A stretch of DNA of 54,677 nt, taken from assembly GCA_021736135.1 (NCBI GenBank), contig JAIPGO010000015.1, positions 1 through 54,677 on the forward strand, written 5' to 3'. The translations under genes were made by a program, and so were the position numbers. The notes under the pieces were generated by a model, which saw nothing but the letters and a program-made list of their open reading frames with translations, did not search any database and had not been told where the DNA came from. Source of the stretch: Candidatus Cloacimonadota bacterium (GTDB taxonomy: Bacteria; Cloacimonadota; Cloacimonadia; Cloacimonadales; TCS61). Below, piece after piece: positions 23,246 through 35,800 of this stretch; within the stretch, counting starts at the first letter, position 1, and each line of letters starts with the position of its first letter.

Positions 23246-23718
23246 GAAAAATAATATACCTAATCGTGGGAATTATAATCGGAGCGATATTGACGGGGAT
23301 ACTCGTCTGGAACCAGATGCCGGGGCTGCTGCTGGTGCGGCTGGAAAGCCAGCATGATTTCGATACAACGGTGGATATGCTGGAAGAAAATGCCTTTGCG
23401 GGGGGCTGGGAAGTGATCAGCGTGGTTGATGTGCAGCAGCGTCTGGAAGGCTATGGATATGAAGATTTTCTGCGGATGAAGATCATCGAGATCTGCCATG
23501 GCGAGCATTCCTATACTATTTTTCAGGATGATGAGAATAAAAAAGTGGCAGGTATCATGCCTTGCCGTTTTGCCGTATATGAGCAGTATGACGGAAAAGT
23601 GATGATCTCCAAAATGAATATAGGTCTGATGAGCAAGATGTTTGGCGGACTTATTCAGCGGGTGATGGGTACTGTGGCGGGTGAAGAGAGAGTGATGCTT
23701 GAAGGAGTGGTTAAGTAA
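23242..23718 (+). CDS. DUF302 domain protein, membrane-anchored
   Basis: A 158-residue protein with one N-terminal membrane helix (5-22) and a DUF302 domain: H-D-F-D-T-T-V-D-M-L-E-E-N-A ... G-W-E-V-I-S-V-V-D, then the characteristic K-I-I-E-I-C-H-G-E-H-S-Y-T-I-F and M-P-C-R-F-A-V-Y-E. DUF302 proteins have a beta-alpha fold and often occur with sulfur or metal redox and transport genes; their function is unknown. The two cysteines (in I-C-H and M-P-C) are the conserved family pair and could bind metal. It overlaps the permease stop by four bases, which ties it to metal efflux. Confidence 0.85.
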   Translation: MRKIIYLIVGIIIGAILTGILVWNQMPGLLLVRLESQHDFDTTVDMLEENAFAGGWEVISVVDVQQRLEGYGYEDFLRMKIIEICHGEHSYTIFQDDENKKVAGIMPCRFAVYEQYDGKVMISKMNIGLMSKMFGGLIQRVMGTVAGEERVMLEGVVK

Positions 23719-23789
23719 TTGATAATTGATAATGAATAATGGATAATTAAAATCAAGACGAAGGGGATGAGGAAAAGCGGGTAAAGTTA

Positions 23790-23820
23790 TTGACAAGCAT
23801 TAGGTACTATTGATATTTGC
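23790..23820 (+). promoter_or_regulatory. Promoter of the giant-adhesin / motor operon
   Basis: TTGACA (23790-23795) and GATATTTG (23812-23819), 36 bases before the start codon. The preceding AAAGTTA and the following AATGCGGA recur near 54545-54620, where a similar promoter stands. Short near-repeats of GATAATT-type units lie just upstream (23719-23750). Confidence 0.55.
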
Positions 23821-23855
23821 GAATGCGGAAATTTTAAAAATGATGGAGAAAAAAA

Positions 23856-26800
23856 ATGAGGAGACCACGATTATTTTTTATTTTGCTGCTGGTATGGTTA
23901 CTGGCAGCAGTGAGAGTTTATGGTATAGAAGTTTTATCTCCCATGCCTGAAAACGGCAGTACCGGGAACCCGATAAATTCTGAGATTTCATTTCAAATAG
24001 CAGGAGAGTCTGATACAACTGCCGTTGATATCGAATCAATAGAGATCAATGTTAATGATACGACTTATTACTGGAATTCTGCTGCAGTATCTTATGAATA
24101 TGACGGATTGCTGAGTTACACCTTCTATATCGTCCACCCTTCAACTTATGGCGACCATATTGTGGTAACCGTAAGTGCGTCAGATATTCAAGGGACACCT
24201 ATGTATGATTTTACCTGGGAATTCTGGATACAAACAGATAATATAGCACCACAGGTTCGAAATCCCAATCCAGCAAGGAATGCAACAGAAGTGCCACTGG
24301 ATACCAATATTTTATTTGAGCTCACGGATAATATTTCGGGGGTTCAGTTAAGTACGGTGAGTGTAAATATTCAGACCAGTGAATCAAATATAAATCAGAC
24401 ATTTTCAATAGGACCTAATCTATGGTATATAACAGCTTCAAATGTTCATTATTTTACACTTGATCCTCCCACAAGCTTTACTGTAGGAGATACTGTAAGA
24501 GTAGAGATACATGCCGATGATTACGCAGGTAATACGAGAACTGACATTTACCAGTTTTTCGTGATATCGAGTTATCCATATACTTATGTAGGTTATCATA
24601 GTCCTGATTCAGGCGAACAAGGTGTGAGTGTTAATACTCTGATAGAATTTGACATTTATAATTATCTGCCGGGTGTATATGTTGATTCTACCAGTATATT
24701 AGTGTCCACTACTGCAAACGGGCAGCAGCAGATATATTCTCATAATAATTTTGATATAGAACCGATCTATAATACCCATTCAGTTAACATTGGCTACCAG
24801 GTAACAATTCTTCCCTATCATCCATTTAATTATAATACACTGGTAACGGTATTGATAAATGCCACCGCCACTGATAGTATTCCCATGTCACCATATTCAT
24901 ACAACTTCCGGACGATTAACGACGTCATCCCCCCTTCCATTAGTGCCTGGGATCCTCATGACGTCCAGACTGATGTACCTGTAGATACTGATATTTATTT
25001 CCAGATCAAGGATTTGCGGTCAGGAGTTGATACGACCAGCGTGCAGGTGATGATCGACAGCGTGATGTATGATCCAACGCATGACAGCTTCGTTTACGGG
25101 GACGTGCCAGACGGTTATTCGGTAACGATAACTCCCCCACCATTCGGATCTGAGCAGCTTGTGAATATCAGCATAACCGGAGCGGATAACCTGGGTAATA
25201 CCGTATATAATTCTTACAGTTTTACGACGGAAATAACCAGTGCAGACAGTACTGCGCCATTTTTATGGGATATAAATCCTGATAATGGAGCTGTAAATAT
25301 CCCATTAAGTGGAGAATATATAAGTTTTTATGTATTTGATTCCGATCCCGGAGTGGATATGAGTACTATCAGGCTGAGGAAAAATGGAGTTAACGTAACC
25401 AGTTCAGCAACGATAGTGGCAGATGATGCTTTTGGTTTGTCATCAACAGGCTATCATATTGCTTATCATGTCACATATCCAATTATTGAATCAACCCCGG
25501 GGGTAGTAACCTGGAGCGTACGGGCATCCGATATGATCGGAAACACATATAATCAGGATTTTGATGAGATATTCAGCTTCACCTGCGTGGGCAGCGCGCC
25601 GCCTTATATAAACCTGCCGAATGAATTCATATTTCTGGAAGATCACACACTGATAGTGGATTTTGCTGATTTTGCCGGTGATCCGGATGGTACTTTTCCC
25701 ACTTTAACCTATTTACCTGTCAACAATATAGGTATCAGCATAAATGCGAATATCGTCACCTTCAGTGCACCCTTAAACTGGAATGGGACAGAGGTTGTAA
25801 CTTTTACTGTATCTGACGGATCAGGAGGACAAGCTAGTGATGTGGTCACGGTAACCGTATTGCCGGTTAATGATGCGCCGACAATAGATCTGCCGGATGC
25901 GGGATTCACGTTGGTGGAGGATATACCGCAAATGTTCAATTTTTCAGGCTATGTAAACGATCCGGATGGTGATGCTATGATATTAACTGCTACTGGCCAA
26001 AGCTCCGTGATCATATCGATCAGCGCTATGAATGTGACAATATCGGCGTTACCGGACTGGTTTGGCACGGAACAGGTTACTTTCACAGTATATGATAATG
26101 CGAGCAGACTGAGCGATAGCGAAACAATACCAATCACTTTTACGTCAATCGACGAACCGCCGGTATTAACATTACCAGCCGTTTTTTTGATTGTGGAAGA
26201 CGGTAGTGATACGATAGATTTTGCTCAGTATATATATGAGCCGGAAGGGCAGGAAGTGATCTTGGGAGTAGCCTTGGCTAACCAGGTTGATGTAGATATT
26301 GACGGAACGATAGTAACCTTTACTCCGGCAGCTAACTGGCATGGTGATGATGCTATGAGGTTTTCGGTTGATGACGGTACTTCTATGGTAAATGGGAACA
26401 CAATTGTGAGAGTAGTGAGTGTGAATGATGCTCCGACGATGACTTTGCCGGCATCAGTTAGTGTAAATGAAGATGCGGTTCTGGTGCTTGATTTCAGTAG
26501 TTATGTTAATGACGTTGACGGGGATGATATATTTTTGAGTCATAGTGGTAATGTTAATGTGGGAGTGACGATAGATAGTATGCAGGTAACCTTGACCCCG
26601 ATAGCCAACTGGAATGGAACTGAAACTATCGGAATGATAGCTACAGATCCATATGGGGCAGTGGTTTTTGCGGGATTACATGTCAATGTGATACCGCAAA
26701 ATGACGCTCCGACAATAAATCTGCCCCCTGAAATTACCTTTGTCGAAGATACAGAACTGGACGTGGATCTTAGTAACTATATCGTTGATATTGATGGTGA

Positions 26801-29800
26801 TGACCTTTTAATAAATATAACCGGGAATGACAATATTTCCTATCAATTAACCGGATTTAATCTTCATCTGTCCGCGCCGGCAGACTGGGTGGGAATGGAG
26901 CAGTTTTTCTTCAACGTATCTGATACGCAGATAGACGTTGATGGCAGCGTGCAGGTGAGAGTAACCAGCGATAATGATGCACCAGTAGTGAACCTGCCGG
27001 CATCAATAAACTTTGATGAAGATGGTCTGCTGCAGATCAATTTTACTGACAGCCTTTATATCACAGATATAGACGGTGATGCAATCACGATACTGCCATC
27101 AGGAAATAACCAGATACGGATACAGGTAGTTGAAGATGTGGTGATCTTCACGGCGGAGGAAAACTGGAATGGAAGTGAGGACATTACTTTTCTGGCAGAT
27201 GATGGCCATGGTGGATTAAGTTCCGGGATCATGACAGTAATAGTAAACCCGGTAAATGATGCACCGACAATCAACCTTCCGGGAGGATTTACCTATCCGG
27301 AAGAGACGACTCTTGAAGTCAATATGGGGCAATTTTTGAATGACGTGGATCTGTATGATGAGAACAGCATTGAAGAGCTAACCTTGAGCTGCACCGGCGA
27401 CGAGAATGTGACCGTTGATATAAATGATATGCAGGTTACTTTCGGATCGCTGCCGGACTGGCATGGGTTTGAGGATATAACCTTTACGGTAAGTGATTTT
27501 GAAGGAGCGGAGGCGAGTGATATCGTGCGGATTACAGTATTTATCTCGCAGAATAACCACATACCGGAACTATACCTGGTTGCAGATCAGTCTTTTTATG
27601 AAGACGGGGAACTGATCGTTGATTTTGTGGGGGATTCGCTGGTTGTGGATATTGATGGGGATGAACTGTTGATCTCAGTTTTGGGGAACACGCATATCCT
27701 GGCAGAAGAAGATGGAGCCCTGGTAACTTTTACGGCAGATGAGGACTGGTATGGCAGTGAGGTCATCAGCTTCTTTGCCGATGATCAGAATGGGGGAATT
27801 GTTCAGGGGCAATTAGAGATCACTGTATTGCCGGTTGATGATGTGCCCGTATTTACATTGCCTGATTTCTTTGATTTTCAGGAAGGAACTAACCGGGTGG
27901 TAAACCTGAATGATTACGTGATAGAAGTTGATGATGACGATCTGAGTATGGAATTTACCGGGAACAGCAATATTGTCATCCAGGATGTTGGTAACCTGGT
28001 GGTTAATATGCTGGTAATGGGTGCCTGGACAGGTCAGGAAACAGTGTTCTTTACGATAGATGACGGCACAACGGCTGTTATGGATTCGGTTCAGGTAATA
28101 GTAACACAGGGAACCTGGAACCATGCACCACAGTTTATCGGTTTACCGGCATCATTTACTTTCCCTGAGGACGAACAGCTCCAGATAGACCTGGAACCTT
28201 ATATATTTGATCTGGATGCGGATGATGAATTTATCATTACAGTCGGTAATAACAGTAATGTTCTTTATCAGATATCCGGATTGATAGTAACATTGAGCGC
28301 CCTGCCGAACTGGTATGGCAGCGAAACCCTGCATTTTATGGTATATGACACGCAGGCAAGTGGCGGCAGGGCACATGCAGATGCTTATCCCAATATAATC
28401 GTAACACCTGTAAATGATGCACCCACACTAAACCTGCCACCCTATATGACATTTATAGAAGACGGGGAATTGATAGTTGATTTTAGTAGTTATACTAATG
28501 ACGTGGATGGAGGAACTCCTGTATTAAACAGTCCCGGTGGTGAGAATATTTTTATCAGTATCCTCGGATCTAATGTTACTTTCACAGCGACTCCCGACTG
28601 GTTTGGTTCGGAATATATCATGTTTACGGCAACAGACGGGGGAGGTTTAGAGGCAACAGATTCTTTGAATATAATTGTCACGGAAGGCATGTGGAATAAT
28701 CCTCCCGTTATAACTGGCTTACCTGATTCGGTAGAATTTGAGGAAGACGGACAATATGTACTTGATTTTAATCCTTATGTAACTGATGAAGACGGAGACG
28801 AGTGGCTGGTGACTTTCGGTTATAATCAATACATCAATCCTACCGTAGTAGATAACGTGGTTTCTTTCCGTTCCGTGAGCAACTGGTTTGGTCAAACGAC
28901 AATCGGATTCACGATCTATGAGCTGCGCAGCCGGGTAACAGTACCCGGAGAAATTGATGTTTTTGTAAGTCCGGTGAATGATGCACCGGTAATAAATCTG
29001 CCAACCGAGATCACTATGGGAGAAAATGAAGATCCATATCTGCCTTTTACGGGTTATCTGAGTGATATAGACAGCACAATCCTGACGCTCAGCGTAACCG
29101 GTAATGATACGATTTCCATCGTGATCATAGCGGGGAATGTAGTACATTTCACCCCACCCGCGAACTGGCATGGCACGGAAACAGTAACCTTTACGGTAAC
29201 TGATGACAGTCTGGCTTCCAGCAGCGATGTAGTGGATATCGTGGTGGAGCAGGGCAACTTTAATCATGCCCCGGTTATAATCCTGCCGGCTGAGATCAGT
29301 ACCGATGAGGATACGCCTTTGATGGTTGATTTCAGCGCTTACGTTAGTGATGTGGATGGAGACCAGTTGATACTGGTGAGTGATAACAGTGAAAACATGG
29401 CTATCGTGATTGACGGTCTGGAAGTGACTTTCACTCCGGTTCTGAACTGGCATGGCTATGAGGATATAGATTTCACGGTGTATGATACTTCCGGCAGCAG
29501 ACTATCGGCAACTGACGAAGTGAGGGTGAGAGTACTTACCGTAAATGATGCTCCTGAGCTGGATCTGCCCGAATTATTCTCTTATGATGAGAATGCCACC
29601 CTGGTCGTGAATTTTAGTTATTATCTTTTTGATGCAGACGGGGATTTTCTCACGATCACCTGGGCTGGCAACAGCCAGGTTCATATCAGTAATAATGCCT
29701 ACCAGGTGACATTATCAGCAGCCCCTGACTGGAGCGGCAGTGAAATAGTTCATTTCACGGTAACGGACGGTCAGCAGGCAACGGCAACCGACAGTGTGGA

Positions 29801-32800
29801 AATAATTGTCAATGCCGGTCAATTCAATCATCCACCGGAAATAGTATTACCGGACACCTTAAGCTTTGATGAGGATACAGCAACAGAATTCAATTTCGGC
29901 AGTTATATCAGTGATGAGGATGGTGACGGATTGATCCTGACCGCAGGATATAATGCCAATATGGCAATAGAGATAGTGGATAGCCTGGTGACATTCCGTC
30001 CAGCGTTGAATTATTTTGGTTCGCAGATCATTACTTTCACGGTATATGATACTGGGGGAGGCAGGGCTTCGGCAAGTGATGATGTGCTCGTTACGGTTAA
30101 TCCGGTAAATGACCCGCCAACACTTAATCTCCCTAACAGGTTCACTTTCTCCAATGCCGATATCCTGCTGGTGGATTTTGCTCCTTTTATGTATGATCCT
30201 GATGGCGAGACACTAACGATTACTTATTCAGGTAATGATGAGATCACAGTTAATATTGCCTATCCTTCAGTAATATTTTCCACAACTGATGAATTCAGTG
30301 GTTCGGAAAATATACAATTTACTGTAATGGATGGTAACGGAGATTCTGCCAGTGATATAGTTATTGTGCAGGCGGTCAGCGGCAGTGTGAATACACCGCC
30401 GGAAATTACACTTCCGGCTCAATTCACGACTGCAGAAGATGAAGTATTCGAGGTGGATTTCGAAGCTGAGGGATATATCTCAGATATTGATGAAGATCCC
30501 CTATCGCTGCTTGTTTATGGTAATATTCATCTATATGTTGAGATTGAAGGTACGAATGTGACTTTAACTCCGGAATTAAACTGGAACGGGACAGAAGAAT
30601 TGATCTTTTACGTTTTTGATGACGGCGACGGTAGAGCAACTGCCTGGGATAATGTCAATGTTGTGGTAACCCCGGTAAATGATGCACCGGTTATCAATCT
30701 GCCGGTTAATTTCGGTTTTGTGGAAAATGAGGAACTGAATAACGTGATGATCAGTAATTATATCAGCGATGTTGATGAAGACGAGATAACTTTATCCTAT
30801 ACCGGCAGCGGTAATGTAATAGTAGATATCAATTATTACGGCAATGCCATACTGGCTGATTTCAGTGCTGTTGCAGGATTCACGGGACCTGATACTTTAA
30901 CCTTCACAGCAGATGACGGCGAGTTGACGGGAAGCGATGATATTGTCATTATAGTTGAACCTGGAAACTTTAATCATCCGCCAGTAATGAATCTGCCGGC
31001 AAATGTGAGCATAGCAGAGGACAGCCAGTATGATGCTGATTTCAGCTTATATATCACTGATGCTGATGACGATGACATCGTTTTGACGGTTGGCAGTGTA
31101 TCTAATATGGACATCTTGATCAACGAACTGGCAGTGACGATCATACCGGATGCGAACTGGCATGGCAATTCGAATATTACCTTCACTGCTTATGATACCC
31201 AGACGCGTGCCTCAGCCACGGATGTGATGATTTTTACCGTGCGTCCGCGCAATGATGCACCGGTAATAAATCTACCCGCTCATCTGGAATTTGAAGAAAA
31301 CTCTTCACTCAATGTGAATTTTGGATTATATATGCAGGACGTGGACGGTGATTTCCTGGATATAAGCTGGACGGGTAATGAGAATATTAATATAAGTTCT
31401 GCCGGATATATGGTAACTTTCAGCGAAATAGACTTTACCGGTTCGGAGATGATCACCTTCACAGTAACTGATGACAGCCTGGCAACAGGAACTGATATAG
31501 TGGAAGTGGAAGTCCTGCCGGGACAGTGGAATCATCCTCCGACAATCGAACTGCCGGACAACTTTACTATTTATGAGGATGAAAGCCAGCAGTTCAACTT
31601 TGGACCTTACATTGATGACACTGATGAGACAGACCTGCTTATCATTACGGCAGATTATAATCCGAATATCCTGGTTTCAGTAGCTGATACGCTGGTTACG
31701 CTGATACCTTCCCTGAATTTTAACGGCAGCACGATATTAACTTTCAGAGTAATTGATAATGTCATCGACAGGGAAATAGCCTCCGATGAGGTGGTGATAA
31801 TTGTAAATCCCCGCAATGATGCTCCAACCATAAATCTGCCTGCTGAACTGTCTTTAACTCAGGAAGAAGTTTTATTTGAGAATTTCTCCTATTTTATAAA
31901 TGATGTTGATGGTGATGCACTTCTTTTAACGTGTTCCGGAGAAGAACATCTGGACGTAACTATAACCGGCGGATTCTTTGTAACGATCACGCCGCTTGAT
32001 AATGAATGGTTCGGCGATGAAATTCTCACCTTCACGGTAACAGATGACAGTCTGGCAAGCGCTTCAGATGATATGGTTATTAGAGTATATCAGGGCAGCA
32101 TGAACACACCGCCGGAGATCGATCTGCCAGCTGAAATAACCTTTGCAGAAGATGGAGAATTCTTCGTTGATTTTCTGGCAGCAGGCTATATCAGTGATGC
32201 GGAAAATGATGAACTATTTATCTCTGTGAGTGGGGATCACTTTGTAAACGTGGAAATAGACGGGTCAGAAGTAACTTTCAGTGCTGCAGCAGACTGGTTT
32301 GGCACGGAAGAACTGCTTTTCTATGTATTTGATGATATGGGCAGATCAACTGCCTCAGATAATATTGATATCATAGTAAGCCCGGTTAATGATGCCCCGG
32401 TGGTTAACCTGCCAATCAGCTTTATCTATACCGAGGATGACCTGCCGGTATTGTTTTCGCTGAACAGCTATATTCACGATGTGGACAGCGGAATTCTGGA
32501 ACTCAGCGTGAGCGGAAATGTAAATCTCCAGATAAACGTAGTGCCGGAAACATTCGTAATCAATATCAGCGCACCTGCTTCCTGGGTGGGGACTGAAGTA
32601 GTAACCTTTACGGTTATGGATGACAGCCTGGCGAGTGGCTCTGATCAGGTAAATATTATCATAAATCCCGGACAGGAAAATCATGCTCCAACATTAACCC
32701 TGCCGGATCAGTTCCTTTTGACAGAAGATAATCCCTCGATCATTAATTTTGCAGATTACATAGAAGACCTGGATGGCGATGATATTGTGATCACTACCGG

Positions 32801-35800
32801 ATTATATAATAATCTGGCAATTACGATAAATCAGATCTACGTGACAATAACGCCATCAGCAAACTATTTCGGCAACCAGGTTGTGCAATTCACGATTTAT
32901 GACACTCAGGGTCGAGCTTCGGACACCGATGACGTAACTGTAATTGTGCAAGCCCGTAATGATGCGCCCACGATAAATTTACCACCCAGCTTCACCTTTG
33001 AAGAAAATGCTCAATTGACAGTCAATTTCGGCAGCTATCTCACAGATGTGGATGGTGATATTCTCTCCATAAGCTGGCTGCCGGCGGTAGATATCAATAT
33101 CACTAATTTAGGCTACCAGGTATATTTTGAAGGACCTCCCGGCTGGTATGGCAGCGAAATGGTGTATTTCACAGTTATGGATGACAGCCTGGCAGCAGCT
33201 TCTGATTCCGTAGAAGTAATTGTTGAACAAGGTAACTGGAATCATGAGCCTGTGCTGACCTTGCCACCAAGCTGGACGATGCACGAGGATACCCAGCTTG
33301 TTTTGGATTTTACACCCTGGATATTCGATATTGATGGTGATGAACTGCAAATTTCTGCAGCTTATAATCAATATGTTGGGATAATTATCGAAGGGGCGGC
33401 TGTGACGCTGGTACCTGACGATAATTATTTTGGAACTCAGAACCTGACGTTCCGCCTGATGGATAATGTTGGTCGTCTGCAGGTATCCGATACAGTTACA
33501 TTGAATGTGACGCCGGTTAATGATGCCCCTGTTCTGAACCTGCCAAATTATTTCGGCTTTACTCAATTGGAACAGCTTTATGAAGATTTTAACGAATATA
33601 TGAGTGACATTGATAATGCCGATCCCTGGATAATGCCTGCAGCAGGAAATGAAAATATTGGCGTGAGCATTAATAATAATACAGAAATAGTACATTTCTG
33701 GCTGGAAAATGATGACTGGTATGGCACGGAAGTGATCTATTTCACTATCAGGGATGACAGCCTGGCAACGGCGACAGATTCCGTGGCAGTTACCATATAT
33801 CAGGGTTCAGTGAATAATCCCCCCCAAATAGTTCTGCCTTCGTTCTTAACATTTACTGAAGATGGAGACACTACACTTGATTTTGAGGGTCTGGGTTATA
33901 TCTGGGATGATGACGGTGACAATATGACAATTACCGTTTCAAATAATACAAATGTGACGGTCGAAATTCTTGGTACTTATGTAACTCTTTCCGCTCTGGA
34001 AAACTGGTCAGGCAATGAAACGCTGACCTTCTATGTGATTGATGAGTATAATCAGGCAAATCACGACAACGTGATCGTGCAGGTTACTGCAGTTAATGAT
34101 GCGCCCGTTATTGATCTGCCCGCCAGCGGTTTTTCTTTCCAGGAAAACACAAATTACCGGGTAGCGCTGAATGATTTCTACTCAGACGTTGATGACAGTG
34201 GCGGTTTTACTCTGCAGTATTTCGGCGATGACAATGTTAATGTTGAGATATTACAGGGAGATCCTATCTTTTTCCTGGAATTTACTGCCGAACCGGACTG
34301 GACAGGATCTGATACGCTCAGTTTCACGATTGCCGATGATGATGGGGCATCAGATAGTGATGATGTGGTGATCCATGTTACCGTGGGTAACTGGAATCAT
34401 CCGCCGGTAATAGAACTGCCTGCATCAGTCAGTTTCCTGGAAGATAGTGAATATGTCTTCAATATAAACGACTATATTTCGGATCAGGATGATGACGATA
34501 TCCTCATTTTCCCGCAGGAAAGCATTCACGTCAGCATCAGTCTGATTGATTCCATTGTAACGCTAACACCTGATGAGAACTGGTTTGGGACTGAGACTAT
34601 CACCTTCACAATTTATGACACAGATACGGGCAACCGGCTTTCTGCTACTGATAATATGAACGTGATCGTGGAATCGGTTAATGACCTGCCGCAATTTAAC
34701 CTGCCGGCAGGGATCGAGTTTTATGAAAATGCTTCATATCAGCTTGACCTGAGCCTTTATGCTTTCGATCCTGATGATGCAGTTCTTGATTTTACCTATA
34801 GCGGACAGGATACTATCACTGTTAATAAAATAGGCTATCTCGTTTTTCTGGGAGCACCGGATGACTGGACTGGTGAAGAGATGATCACCTTTACTGCTAT
34901 TGATGACAGCTTGATGACAGCAACCGATAGTGTGCTGGTAAGTGTGGTTCTGGGGAACTGGAATCATGCGCCGGAGATAATATTACCGGATGAAGTCAGT
35001 TTCCTGGAAGATGAAAGCTATATTTTCGATATTGATAATTATATTTCTGACCTGGATGGTGATGATCTATTAATTTTTCCGCAGGAAAGTAATCATATCA
35101 GCATTGCGCTCAGTAGTGGCACGCTGGTAACTTTAACACCGGATGAGAACTGGTCGGGCACTGAAACTATCAGTTTCACAATTTATGATTCAGAAGCGGG
35201 AGCACGTCTTTCTGCTTCAGATAATATGTTAGTAACAGTGGAGCCGGTTAATGATCCGCCCCAGTTTGATCTGCCGGGCGTGGTCGAATTCGTGGAAAGC
35301 ACTTCTATACAGTTAGATCTCAGACAATTTGCTTATGACCCGGATGACCCGGTACTTACATATGGATTCAGTGGAAATGATACGATCATTGTTTCTCAGA
35401 ATGTATTTATGATAACTCTGGAAGCGCCCGATGGCTGGACTGGTGAGGAGATGGTCTCTTTTACCGCTACTGATGAAAGCCTGGTAACTGCTGCCGACAG
35501 CATCCTGGTACGCGTGCTCCTGGGTGAATTTAATCATGCTCCGCAGATAGAACTGCCGGAAGAAGGGTTTACCTTTGCCGAAGACACAATAGTAGAAATA
35601 GACTTTTCGCCCTATATCAGTGATCCTGATGGGGATAATATTGTGATCACCAACACTCCCATAACGCAGGTTGCCATTTTGGTGCTGGGCAATATCGTGA
35701 GATTTACTCCGGCAGCAAATTATAACGGGACAGTGAACATCACTTTCACCGTTATTGATAATATCGATCGACTGACGGCGAGTGATAATGTGAACATCAC

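Noticed and set aside
23719-23755. Short GATAATT-like tandem units before the giant gene
   Set aside because: Too short and imperfect to call a repeat array or binding site.
28719-29453. 244-codon leftward ORF within the giant gene, and similar ones up to 41.1 kb
   Set aside because: They are antisense shadows caused by the repetitive codon use of the adhesin gene.
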